Assembly (NCBI RefSeq): GCF_900103825.1
Contig: NZ_FNIF01000024.1
Location: forward strand, 1-64,000
Source: Paenibacillus sp. yr247
GTDB taxonomy: Bacteria > Bacillota > Bacilli > Paenibacillales > NBRC-103111
Direction of reading: 5' to 3'
Length of the DNA: 64,000 nucleotides
Shown here: in pieces, positions 1-7,693 of the stretch
Position numbering within the stretch: the first letter of the stretch is position 1
Layout: every line of letters begins with the position of its first letter
The notes under the pieces: generated by a model
The model's database searches: none
What the model was told of the DNA's origin: nothing
What the model saw: only the letters and a program-made list of their open reading frames with translations
Position numbers and translations under genes: made by a program

Positions 1-11
1 ACGCTTTGACT

Positions 12-131
12 GTTTGGTGATGATGGCGGAGGGGACCCACGCGTTCCCATCTCGAACACGACCGTTAAGCCCTCCAGCGTCGATGGTACTTGAACCGCAG
101 GGTTCTGGGAGAGTAGAACGTTGCCAAGCAG
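12..131 (+). rRNA. rrf: 5S ribosomal RNA
   Basis: The sequence follows the bacterial 5S pattern: a 5' strand reading TTTGGTGATGATGGC pairs with the 3' strand ending GTTGCCAAGC, with the conserved CCATCTCGAACACG loop and GAGAGTAGAACG near the 3' end. Ends are set by the terminal pairing. It leads directly into the tRNA array, so it is the last rRNA gene of an rRNA operon whose 16S/23S lie outside the window. Confidence 0.93.
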
Positions 132-134
132 TTT

Positions 135-210
135 TCCCTGATAGCTCAGTTGGTAGAGCACTCGACTGTTAATCGAGTTGTCACAGGTTCGAGTCCTGTT
201 CGGGGAGCCA
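135..210 (+). tRNA. tRNA-Asn (GTT)
   Basis: Full cloverleaf with a 7-bp acceptor stem (135-141 with 200-206) and anticodon loop CTGTTAA. CCA is encoded at 208-210. It starts four bases after the 5S gene, so the two are co-transcribed. Confidence 0.95.
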
Positions 211-212
211 TT

Positions 213-288
213 GCTTCCATAGCTCAGTCGGTAGAGTGCATCCATGGTAAGGATGAGGTCACCGGTTCGATTCCGGTTGGAAGCTCCA
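213..288 (+). tRNA. tRNA-Thr (GGT)
   Basis: Cloverleaf with acceptor GCTTCCA/TGGAAGC, anticodon loop ATGGTAA and encoded CCA. It is the first of two Thr tRNAs in the array; the other, at 540, reads TGT. Confidence 0.94.
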
Positions 289-299
289 GTAATTTTTAA

Positions 300-374
300 G
301 GCCCGTTGGTCAAGTGGTTAAGACACCTCCCTTTCACGGAGGTAACAGGGGTTCGAGTCCCCTACGGGTCACCA
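300..374 (+). tRNA. tRNA-Glu (TTC)
   Basis: Cloverleaf with acceptor GGCCCGT/ACGGGTC, anticodon loop CTTTCAC and encoded CCA at 372-374. Confidence 0.94.
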
Positions 375-451
375 ATAATTCCCACAAAGTGACGTAAAGC
401 TGACGAAGCTTAATCCGAACACTTTGCGTGGACTCCAATTCATCATCCCAT

Positions 452-527
452 GGAGGCTTAGCTCAGCTGGGAGAGCATCTGCCTTACAAGCAGAGGGTCG
501 GCGGTTCGATCCCGTCAGCCTCCACCA
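452..527 (+). tRNA. tRNA-Val (TAC)
   Basis: Cloverleaf with acceptor GGAGGCT, anticodon loop CTTACAA and encoded CCA. A 77-base spacer separates it from tRNA-Glu, one of the larger gaps in the array. Confidence 0.94.
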
Positions 528-539
528 TTAAATTCATAT

Positions 540-612
<73 letters not shown>

Positions 613-621
613 TGTTCTTAT

Positions 622-693
622 TGGGGATTAGCCAAGCGGTAAGGCAACGGACTTTGACTCCGTCATGCCAAGGTTCGAATCCTTGATCCCCAG
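622..693 (+). tRNA. tRNA-Gln (TTG)
   Basis: Acceptor TGGGGAT pairs with ATCCCCA. The anticodon loop is CTTTGAC and the discriminator is G693. CCA is not encoded. Confidence 0.93.
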
Positions 694-703
694 TTCTTCT
701 CTT

Positions 704-779
704 GAGTCATTAGCTCAGTTGGTAGAGCACCTGACTTTTAATCAGGGTGTCGTAGGTTCGAATCCTACATGACTCACCA
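704..779 (+). tRNA. tRNA-Lys (TTT)
   Basis: Acceptor GAGTCAT pairs with ATGACTC. The anticodon loop is CTTTTAA and CCA is encoded at 777-779. Confidence 0.94.
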
Positions 780-798
780 TTTGCCTTATTTACAGCAT

Positions 799-878
799 GC
801 GCGTATGGCGGAATTGGCAGACGCACTAGACTTAGGATCTAGCGGGTGACCGTGGGGGTTCAAGTCCCTCTACGCGCA
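799..878 (+). tRNA. tRNA-Leu (TAG)
   Basis: Class II tRNA with a long variable arm. Acceptor GCGCGTA pairs with TACGCGC, and the anticodon loop is CTTAGGA. CCA is not encoded. Confidence 0.94.
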
Positions 879-937
879 TCATATTCCCAAGAAATGATCT
901 TCATTAGAAAATCATATAATTTCTTGGGGATCCCTAT

Positions 938-1012
938 GCGGAAGTGGCTCAGCGGTAGAGCATCGCCTTGCCAAGGCGAGGGTCGCGGGTTCGATCCCCG
1001 TCTTCCGCTCCA
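938..1012 (+). tRNA. tRNA-Gly (GCC)
   Basis: Acceptor GCGGAAG pairs with CTTCCGC. The anticodon loop is TTGCCAA and CCA is encoded. The 59-base spacer before it holds a short imperfect inverted repeat (CCAAGAAAT / ATTTCTTGG) that may guide processing. Confidence 0.94.
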
Positions 1013-1058
1013 TTTAAGTTTAGGCTTACGAAGCTATAAATGCTTCGCATTTATCTAA

Positions 1059-1135
1059 GCGCCCTTAGCTCAGCTGGATAGAGTATTTGACTACGAATCA
1101 AAAGGTCGGGAGTTCGAATCTCTCAGGGCGCGCCA
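1059..1135 (+). tRNA. tRNA-Arg (ACG)
   Basis: Acceptor GCGCCCT pairs with AGGGCGC. The anticodon loop is CTACGAA (A34 probably edited to inosine in the family) and CCA is encoded. Confidence 0.94.
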
Positions 1136-1158
1136 TTTTTTATAAGTTATCAACATAT

Positions 1159-1232
1159 CGGGACGTAGCTCAGCTTGGTAGAGCACCTGCTTTGGGAGCA
1201 GGGGGTCGCATGTTCAAATCGTGTCGTCCCGA
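1159..1232 (+). tRNA. tRNA-Pro (TGG)
   Basis: Acceptor CGGGACG pairs with CGTCCCG. The anticodon loop is TTTGGGA. CCA is not encoded. Confidence 0.93.
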
Positions 1233-1238
1233 TATCAC

Positions 1239-1309
1239 GCGGGTGTAGTTCAATGGTAGAACTTCAGCCTTCCAAGCTGGTAGCGTGGGTTCGATTCCCA
1301 TCACCCGCT
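1239..1309 (+). tRNA. tRNA-Gly (TCC)
   Basis: Acceptor GCGGGTG pairs with CACCCGC. The anticodon loop is CTTCCAA. It is the last gene of the array; a strong terminator follows eleven bases later. Confidence 0.93.
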
Positions 1310-1319
1310 TTAAAGAAAT

Positions 1320-1350
1320 AGGACCACCTTCGGGTGGTCTTTTTCTTTTG
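1320..1350 (+). terminator. Rho-independent terminator of the rRNA/tRNA operon
   Basis: Stem GACCACC / GGTGGTC with a stable TTCG tetraloop, followed by TTTTTCTTTT. Confidence 0.92.
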
Positions 1351-1448
1351 AACGGGGAGGGAAGAGAAGCCACAGAAGTTCGACCGTCCGTGAACAGATG
1401 GAAAGAAACCGTGTAGGCAGTAAGACGAAACGATACATTAATTACCAC

Positions 1449-1476
1449 GACCCAAAAGGGTCTTTTTTTATTTTGA
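1449..1476 (+). terminator. Second small terminator before ppc
   Basis: Stem GACCC-AAAA-GGGTC followed by seven T. It shares the GACC..GGTC core with the terminator 120 bases earlier. No gene is visible between the two (1351-1448), so it may be a back-up terminator or end a short transcript. Confidence 0.7.
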
Positions 1477-1591
1477 TACTATATGCAGAAGACGGAATGT
1501 GGTAAAATATTCTGAAATGAGTTTTTCTAACGTAAGGCTTTTATAGAGAGAAGCATTAATGCATCATAGTGAATAGACGAGGTGGAGAGTT

Positions 1592-4378
1592 ATGTTAGAG
1601 AATGTTATCGGCTTACAGAAGCAAGCAACGAATAACCTGCTGCGCAGGGATGTTCGCTTCTTGGGGCACATACTAGGTGAAGTTCTGGTACATCAAGGTG
1701 GTAAAGACTTGCTTGATGTTGTCGAGAAAATTCGTGAGATGAGTAAATCTTTAAGAGCACACTATGTTATCGAGATATACGATGAATTCAAAAATACGAT
1801 CTCTTCACTAGATCCGGAGATCCGTCATCAAGTGATTCGGGCATTCGCTATTTACTTCCAGCTTGTTAATATTGCTGAGCAGAACCATCGGATTCGACGT
1901 AAAAGAGATTACGAGCGTTCCTCAGGTGAGTCCGTGCAGCCAGGTTCCATTGAGAGTATTGTACAAGAGTTAAAGAATAATCATATTCCATTTGAAGAGG
2001 TTCAAGAAATTCTTAAAGCTGTTTCTTTGGAACTTGTGATGACCGCACATCCAACGGAAGCCATGCGCAGAGCAGTACTTGATATTAATCTTCGTATTTC
2101 CGATGATATGATGAAACTGGATAATCCGATGCTGACTTACCGTGAGCGTGAGCAATTGCGTGAGAAGCTGCTTGGAGAGGTTCTAAACTTATGGCAAACG
2201 GACGAGCTGCGCGATCGGAAACCAACGGTTATCGATGAAGTTCGTAATGGTTTGTATTATTTTGACGAAACATTGTTTGACGTACTTCCAGAGATCTATC
2301 ATGAGCTTGAGCGCTGTTTAAATAAATATTACCCGCAAGACAGTTGGCATGTGCCGTCCTTCTTGAAATTCGGTTCGTGGATTGGTGGAGACCGTGATGG
2401 TAACCCGTCGGTTAAAGCCAATGTGACATGGGAAACGCTAGGTTTGCATCGTCAGCTGGCCTTGCAAAAGTATGAAGAAGTTCTCAAAGAAACACTTGAG
2501 CATATGAGCTTCAGTAAAAGCATTGTGAACATTAGCGACGCTTTAATTGAATCAATTCAAAGTGATCGTGAAGCTCTTGGGAATACGCAAGATGTTTGGC
2601 GTAACGAGAAGGAGCCTTATCGCATCAAGACGACATATATGATCGAAAAGGTTCATAACACAGGCAATCCAAATGTCCCTACAAATCAGAAATACAACAG
2701 TCCAGAAGAGTTTATCAGTGATTTGAAAATCATCGAAGCTAGCTTGAGAACACATTTTGCTGACTATGTAGCTGACAAATATATTAAAAAGCTTATTCGT
2801 CAGGTTGAACTGTTCGGCTTCCACTTGGCTGCTCTGGATATCAGACAACACAGTAAAGAGCATGAGCTAGCAATGACTGAGATTTTGGCGAAAATGGGCA
2901 TAACGAGTGATTACAGCAAGCTTTCTGAAGAGGAGAAAATCAGTCTTTTAACGGATGTACTGAATGATCCTAGACCGATCACATCCTCGTATTTGGATTA
3001 CTCCGAAGGTACAAAGGAATGCTTAGATGTTTATCATACGGTAGGCGAAGCGCAGAAGGAATTCGGGCGCAACTGTATTAATAGCTATCTCATTAGTATG
3101 ACTACAGGGGCTAGTGATCTCTTGGAGGTTGTTGTTTTTGCAAAAGAGGCCGGTTTATACCGCAAAGAGAGCGACGGCAGCGTGACTAGTACGCTTCAAT
3201 CTGTACCTTTGTTTGAGACGATCGATGACTTGCATGCGGCTCCTGGTATTATGAGGACGTTGTTAGCGATCCCTGCTTACAAAGCTAGCCTTGACCCTGT
3301 AACACAGCTGCATGAGATTATGCTTGGCTACTCTGACAGCAATAAAGACGGCGGTGTGATCACAGCGAACTGGGAGCTTCGTATGGCGCTCCAGGATATT
3401 ACAGAAGCGGCGAAACAATTCGGAGTGAAGCTAAAGTTTTTCCATGGCCGTGGCGGAGCACTTGGACGCGGCGGTATGCCGCTTAACCGCAGCATTCTGG
3501 CTCAGCCGGTTGAAACGCTCGGTGGCGGAATTAAAATTACGGAGCAAGGCGAAGTATTATCATCCCGCTACTCCTTGCAAGGCATTGCTTACCGCAGCTT
3601 AGAGCAGGCGACATTTGCGTTAATTACAGCGTCCAAATTATCGCGTTCTCCGCAAAGACTTCCACTGGAAGACAAGTGGGAGAATATTATGCGCGGCATT
3701 TCGGAGCAGGCACAGACGAAGTATCAGGATCTTATTTTCCGGGACGAAGATTTCTTAACGTTCTTTAAAGAATCCACACCGCTTCCTGAGATCGGCGAGC
3801 TGAATATCGGCTCACGTCCATCCAAGCGTAAGAATAGCGATAAATTCGAAGATTTGCGCGCGATTCCGTGGGTATTCTCCTGGACGCAAACCAGATATTT
3901 GCTTCCTGCTTGGTACGCGGCGGGGTCAGGTCTTCAAAGCTTCTATCAGGGGAACGCAGCGAACTTACAAACTTTAAAAGAAATGTATGAGGAATGGTCG
4001 TTTTTCCAAACGATGATTGATAATTTGCAAATGGCTCTTGCTAAGGCAGACCTTCAAATTGCTAAGGAGTACGGCAACTTGGTTAAAGAATCAGCGATTG
4101 CAGAGCGTATCTTCAATCTCATTAGAGAAGAATATGAATTGACTTCGTCCATCATTTTACAGATTACAGGTCAGCAAGAGATTTTGGATAATGTTCCAGT
4201 TATTCAGGAGTCCATCCGTCTGCGAAATCCCTATGTAGATCCGCTAAGCTATATGCAAGTAGAGCTGCTTACGGAGCTTCGTGCACTACGGGAGAACAAC
4301 GAGGATGATGCTATCCTGCTTCGTGAAGTCTTGCTAACGATTAACGGAATAGCCGCAGGGCTTAGAAATACAGGCTGA
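1592..4378 (+). CDS. ppc: Phosphoenolpyruvate carboxylase
   Basis: Adds bicarbonate to phosphoenolpyruvate to give oxaloacetate and phosphate, refilling the TCA cycle; a soluble homotetramer in the family. At 928 residues it is full length. The two signature segments are present: TAHPTEA around residue 153 with the catalytic His, and a glycine-rich loop FHGRGGALGRGG in the C-terminal half. GGDRDGNPSV and GYSDSNKDGG are also intact. The ATG follows a good SD (GAGGTGGAGAG). It stands alone between the tRNA operon and an EamA gene and has its own terminator. Confidence 0.97.
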   Translation: MLENVIGLQKQATNNLLRRDVRFLGHILGEVLVHQGGKDLLDVVEKIREMSKSLRAHYVIEIYDEFKNTISSLDPEIRHQVIRAFAIYFQLVNIAEQNHRIRRKRDYERSSGESVQPGSIESIVQELKNNHIPFEEVQEILKAVSLELVMTAHPTEAMRRAVLDINLRISDDMMKLDNPMLTYREREQLREKLLGEVLNLWQTDELRDRKPTVIDEVRNGLYYFDETLFDVLPEIYHELERCLNKYYPQDSWHVPSFLKFGSWIGGDRDGNPSVKANVTWETLGLHRQLALQKYEEVLKETLEHMSFSKSIVNISDALIESIQSDREALGNTQDVWRNEKEPYRIKTTYMIEKVHNTGNPNVPTNQKYNSPEEFISDLKIIEASLRTHFADYVADKYIKKLIRQVELFGFHLAALDIRQHSKEHELAMTEILAKMGITSDYSKLSEEEKISLLTDVLNDPRPITSSYLDYSEGTKECLDVYHTVGEAQKEFGRNCINSYLISMTTGASDLLEVVVFAKEAGLYRKESDGSVTSTLQSVPLFETIDDLHAAPGIMRTLLAIPAYKASLDPVTQLHEIMLGYSDSNKDGGVITANWELRMALQDITEAAKQFGVKLKFFHGRGGALGRGGMPLNRSILAQPVETLGGGIKITEQGEVLSSRYSLQGIAYRSLEQATFALITASKLSRSPQRLPLEDKWENIMRGISEQAQTKYQDLIFRDEDFLTFFKESTPLPEIGELNIGSRPSKRKNSDKFEDLRAIPWVFSWTQTRYLLPAWYAAGSGLQSFYQGNAANLQTLKEMYEEWSFFQTMIDNLQMALAKADLQIAKEYGNLVKESAIAERIFNLIREEYELTSSIILQITGQQEILDNVPVIQESIRLRNPYVDPLSYMQVELLTELRALRENNEDDAILLREVLLTINGIAAGLRNTG

Positions 4379-4418
4379 TAAAAAAACTTAGAGCGTAGAA
4401 GAAAGATGCAGGATGATA

Positions 4419-4457
4419 AAGTCGGGGGCCATGTAGTTTGCAGGCTGCTCGACTTTT
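4419..4457 (+). terminator. Probable ppc terminator
   Basis: Imperfect hairpin AAGTCG..GGCC / GGC..CGACTT followed by TTTCC, 40 bases after the ppc stop. Confidence 0.6.
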
Positions 4458-4501
4458 CCTGTCCTTACACTAATGCCCATAGATAGGAGATGTGCAGCAG
4501 C

Positions 4502-5371
4502 ATGGGGCGATGGTTAGCGATGGTCCTTGTAATAATAGGGGCTTCAAGTTACGGCTTACTTTCCACTTTTATCAAGATTGCCTATGATCAAGGATTCTCT
4601 GATGGGCAAATTACACCGGCACAAATGACAATGGGAACTCTGTTTGTATGGGTTTTGATTCTTTTTCACAAAAAATCATGGGTCAATCCTTTTAAAGGTC
4701 CTTGGATTAAACTTGGTTTGATCGGCATTTTTGGTTTGGCTTTAACGACGGTCTTTTTCAATATTGCTTTAAAAGAGCTGAATGCTTCCTTATCGATTAT
4801 TCTTTTATTTCAATTTACTTGGATGACGATTGCTATGGATTGTATCGTGAAACGGAGACTTCCAAGAAAGGCAGAAAGCTTCGCGATTCTGTTAATCTTG
4901 GTAGGGACTTTACTGGCTGTAAATGTCATAGACACGAACTGGGAGCAGCTCAGCTTTCTTGGAATTGGTTATGGCTTGATGTCGGCTTTGACGTACAGTA
5001 TATTCCTCTTTTTTACGGGACAAGTTGTTAGTACGCTGCCTCCTCTTATGAATTCTGCTATCATGCTTACCGCGGCGATGCCTGTGATGTATATCCTGTA
5101 TCCTCCAACGGTTTTTGTGCATGAGAATGGAGGAGCGCTGCTGCTATGGGGACTTCTTCTCGGCCTTCTAGGTCAGGTCATACCGACAGTGACTTTTAAC
5201 ATAGGTATTCCGCGTATTGGTAGTACGCTTGCAGCAATGCTTGGATCTGTGGAACTCCCCGTCGCGATAGTTGCTGCATATTTAATTATTGGCGAGCCTG
5301 TAAATGGGATACAATGGTTAGGGATGGGTTTGATTCTGGGTGGTATCCTTATATCTGAAAACAAAACGTAA
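4502..5371 (+). CDS. EamA/DMT family transporter
   Basis: Membrane protein of about 290 residues with ten hydrophobic segments in two five-helix repeats, the EamA (drug/metabolite transporter) architecture. The substrate cannot be told from sequence. The second EamA half ends with the typical GEPVNGIQWLGMGLILGG. An upstream in-frame ATG at 4490 abuts the SD AGGAG with no spacing, so ATG 4502 is the likelier start. Its last 16 bases overlap an ECF-type promoter for the next gene, sigW. Confidence 0.85.
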   Translation: MGRWLAMVLVIIGASSYGLLSTFIKIAYDQGFSDGQITPAQMTMGTLFVWVLILFHKKSWVNPFKGPWIKLGLIGIFGLALTTVFFNIALKELNASLSIILLFQFTWMTIAMDCIVKRRLPRKAESFAILLILVGTLLAVNVIDTNWEQLSFLGIGYGLMSALTYSIFLFFTGQVVSTLPPLMNSAIMLTAAMPVMYILYPPTVFVHENGGALLLWGLLLGLLGQVIPTVTFNIGIPRIGSTLAAMLGSVELPVAIVAAYLIIGEPVNGIQWLGMGLILGGILISENKT

Positions 5372-5382
5372 TTTCTGCGTAT
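5356..5382 (+). promoter_or_regulatory. ECF sigma-W-type promoter P1 upstream of sigW
   Basis: TGAAAA at 5356-5361, a 16-base spacer, then CGTATG from 5378. The family consensus for SigW-type promoters is TGAAAC-N16/17-CGTA, so one base differs in the -35. The -35 lies inside the end of the EamA gene. It would make sigW autoregulated, as in Bacillus. Confidence 0.75.
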
Positions 5383-5427
5383 GTATATTTAGGAAGTCGA
5401 ATTGTCGAGAAGCCGGAGGAAAGCGAA

Positions 5428-6024
5428 TTGAACTTTGTAGAAGTACGTCTGGCTAAGTTGGCCAGGAATGGGGATCGGAATGCTTTTGCAGAGCTTGTGG
5501 AGCTCTATAAGGATAAGATTTTTCATTTGGCTTACCGTATGCTGAATAACAAGCAAGAGGCCGAGGATGCGGTGCAGGAGACGTTCTTGCGTGTGTATAC
5601 CAATCTGCACAAATACGATGAGAATCAGAAGTTTTCGACTTGGATTTTTCGTATTGGGACGAATCTGTGTATCGATAAGCTGCGCCGACGAAAGAACACG
5701 TACTCACTAGACGCGGAGATGCCGGACGGAGAAGGCAATGATTATTATGCTATGCTCCCAAGTCAGGAAGACACACCTGAGAAGCAAGTTATTGTGTCTG
5801 AGACACAGGAACAAATTCGCAGAGCGATTGATACTTTGCCAGAAAAATATAAATCCGTTGTTATTCTGCGTTATCTTCATGATATGTCTCTTCAGGAGAT
5901 ATCCGATGTGCTTGATATGCCTGTTACAACGATCAAAACGCGCGTGCATCGCGGGCGCGAATACTTGCGAAAGAAGCTAGAGCAGGAGGAACAAGATGCT
6001 AGTACAAATCCTGTTCCAATGTGA
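5428..6024 (+). CDS. sigW: ECF RNA polymerase sigma factor SigW
   Basis: 198 residues with a region 2 segment (YRMLNNKQEAEDAVQETFLRV, then FSTWIFRIGTN) and a C-terminal region 4 helix-turn-helix (MSLQEISDVLDMPVTTIKTRV). SigW factors direct transcription of envelope-stress genes and are held inactive by the membrane anti-sigma factor encoded next. The start is TTG at 5428, seven bases after GGAGGA. It is followed by rsiW with a second promoter between. The position just upstream of cdaA-cdaR-glmM is the conserved Bacillales order and supports the SigW name over a generic ECF label. Confidence 0.92.
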   Translation: MNFVEVRLAKLARNGDRNAFAELVELYKDKIFHLAYRMLNNKQEAEDAVQETFLRVYTNLHKYDENQKFSTWIFRIGTNLCIDKLRRRKNTYSLDAEMPDGEGNDYYAMLPSQEDTPEKQVIVSETQEQIRRAIDTLPEKYKSVVILRYLHDMSLQEISDVLDMPVTTIKTRVHRGREYLRKKLEQEEQDASTNPVPM

Positions 6025-6047
6025 AACATATTTGAAATCCAAACGTA
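6022..6047 (+). promoter_or_regulatory. ECF sigma-W-type promoter P2 between sigW and rsiW
   Basis: A perfect TGAAAC (6022-6027), exactly 16 bases, then CGTA (6044-6047). The TGA of the -35 is also the stop codon of sigW. It shares the extended CGTATG with P1. It would let active SigW raise its own anti-sigma factor, and possibly cdaA, independently of sigW. Confidence 0.8.
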
Positions 6048-6093
6048 TGGTATACCACAACATGCAAAAGTCTAAGAAAGGGGTGGCTGAATC

Positions 6094-6699
6094 ATGAATT
6101 GTAAAGAAGCCCTCCCGCTCATACATGAATATCTCGACGGTGATTTGCAAGGATCGGATTCTCAGCGTTTGAAGGAGCATTTGATATCCTGCCAAGCATG
6201 TCATGCTTTGTTCAAACAATTGGAGAAAACAGATGCGATGGTTAGAATGCTGCCTCCTGTGAGAGCATCTGAAACGTTGACTGCACAGATCATGAGCGGA
6301 CTGCCATTAACGAAGAAACGGAATACCTGGATGGGTTGGATTCGCAAGCATCCTGCTGTTTCCGTAGCCGTTGTTTTCGCAACTGTCATGTTCGGAAGCT
6401 TCATGTCCATGTGGAATGATGATACGAATTTGATGGTGAAGGGAAGTAACCTACAGGACGTTGTTATTGAGGGCGATACAGTTACTGTTCCACAGGGCCA
6501 CACCGTTAAAGGGGATCTCGTTGTACAACGAGGCAAACTGAAGGTTGAAGGCGATGTGACAGGGAACTTGACCGTCATTGATGGCAGTCTGAATCTGGCG
6601 TCAACCGCGCATATCTCTGGGCAAGTCACGCAAGTCGATGAAGCATTGGGCTGGATCTGGTATAAATTAGGCGAGTTCGTAGGAATGCTCTCGCATTAG
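6094..6699 (+). CDS. rsiW: Anti-sigma-W factor RsiW with a bactofilin-like outer domain
   Basis: Single-pass anti-sigma factor that sequesters SigW until regulated proteolysis. The N-terminus has the zinc anti-sigma (ZAS) signature: H at residue 30 followed by CQAC. One membrane helix lies at about residues 87-108. The outer part carries short alternating repeats (GDLVVQRGKLKVEGDVTGNL) that look like the beta-helix turns of polymer-forming (bactofilin-like) domains. SD AAGGGGTGG precedes ATG 6094. It follows promoter P2. Confidence 0.88.
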   Translation: MNCKEALPLIHEYLDGDLQGSDSQRLKEHLISCQACHALFKQLEKTDAMVRMLPPVRASETLTAQIMSGLPLTKKRNTWMGWIRKHPAVSVAVVFATVMFGSFMSMWNDDTNLMVKGSNLQDVVIEGDTVTVPQGHTVKGDLVVQRGKLKVEGDVTGNLTVIDGSLNLASTAHISGQVTQVDEALGWIWYKLGEFVGMLSH

Positions 6700-6703
6700 T
6701 TCT

Positions 6704-6750
6704 TGAACGTCTTCCATTTGGCTTGCAGCCAGAGGGGGACGTTTTTTATA
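6704..6750 (+). terminator. Terminator after rsiW
   Basis: Outer stem AACGTC/GACGTT enclosing an inner hairpin TGGCT-TGC-AGCCA, followed by TTTTT. It separates the sigW operon from cdaA, so cdaA must have its own promoter or depend on readthrough. Confidence 0.7.
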
Positions 6751-6877
6751 GGAAAAATGAACTAATTAGGCTTGGAAGACGTCCTTATGAGGAGAGAAAA
6801 ATAGAAGTATAACTAGGTTTATGTTATGATTCTAATATAGAGATCACTGTGTTCAGTCGCCTGGGGGAGAATAATAA

Positions 6878-7693
6878 ATGGACTTACTCACGAGCATCTC
6901 GGCTAAGGATATCGTAGATATTCTGATCGTTAGCTATGTGATTTATAAACTAATCCTGTTGGTGCGTGGGACAAGGGCTATTCAACTCATGAAGGGTATC
7001 CTTGTTGTCGTCATAACATGGGTGTTTAGTATTTGGTTTAAGCTCAGTACGCTGCAATGGATGATGAACCAAACCTTTACGTTCGGGGTTCTGGGAGTTA
7101 TCATTATTTTTCAGCCTGAGCTGCGTCGCGCGTTGGAGCAGTTAGGCCGCGGTAAACTGTTTAGCCGATCTTCAACAGAAGAGGATCAGGATGTGAATAA
7201 GCGGATTAGTGAAGTGATTCGGGCAGCGAATTATTTGGCGAAAAGAAAGATAGGGGCCTTGATTGTTTTCGAGAAAGAGACCGGCCTAACCGATTATGTG
7301 GAATCCGGTATTGCGATAGAGAGCAAGATCAGCGCGGAGCTATTAATTAATATTTTCATTCCGAATACGCCGCTTCACGATGGCGCTGTGATTATTCGAC
7401 AAGGTCAGTTAATGGCTGCTGGTTGTTATTTACCTTTGTCTGAGAATCCGTTCATAAGTAAAGAGCTTGGGACTCGGCATCGTGCTGCCATTGGAATGAG
7501 TGAGGTTTCCGACGGTATGTGTATCATTGTTTCGGAAGAAACGGGACAAATTTCGCTAACGATGAATGGTCATATTGTTCGGGATATTAAGGAAGAATCG
7601 CTAATTGCGAAATTGTTTGAAGAGCTGAAGCCGAAGGCGAAAGCAAACGAGAAAAACCCTTTCTTGAAATGGAGGGGCCGTTCGAATGGATAA
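6878..7693 (+). CDS. cdaA: Diadenylate cyclase CdaA
   Basis: Condenses two ATP into c-di-AMP, the second messenger controlling potassium and cell-wall homeostasis. 271 residues: three N-terminal membrane helices (about 10-80), then the DAC domain with both catalytic motifs, DGA (in PLHDGAV) and RHR (in GTRHRAA). ATG follows GGGGGAG. It overlaps cdaR by eight bases; cdaR encodes its regulator, and glmM, whose product is a known CdaA partner, comes next. Confidence 0.96.
   Translation: MDLLTSISAKDIVDILIVSYVIYKLILLVRGTRAIQLMKGILVVVITWVFSIWFKLSTLQWMMNQTFTFGVLGVIIIFQPELRRALEQLGRGKLFSRSSTEEDQDVNKRISEVIRAANYLAKRKIGALIVFEKETGLTDYVESGIAIESKISAELLINIFIPNTPLHDGAVIIRQGQLMAAGCYLPLSENPFISKELGTRHRAAIGMSEVSDGMCIIVSEETGQISLTMNGHIVRDIKEESLIAKLFEELKPKAKANEKNPFLKWRGRSNG

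Noticed and set aside
846-1448. Open frames overlapping the tRNA array on both strands
   Set aside because: They run through tRNA genes and terminator sequence and have no SD.
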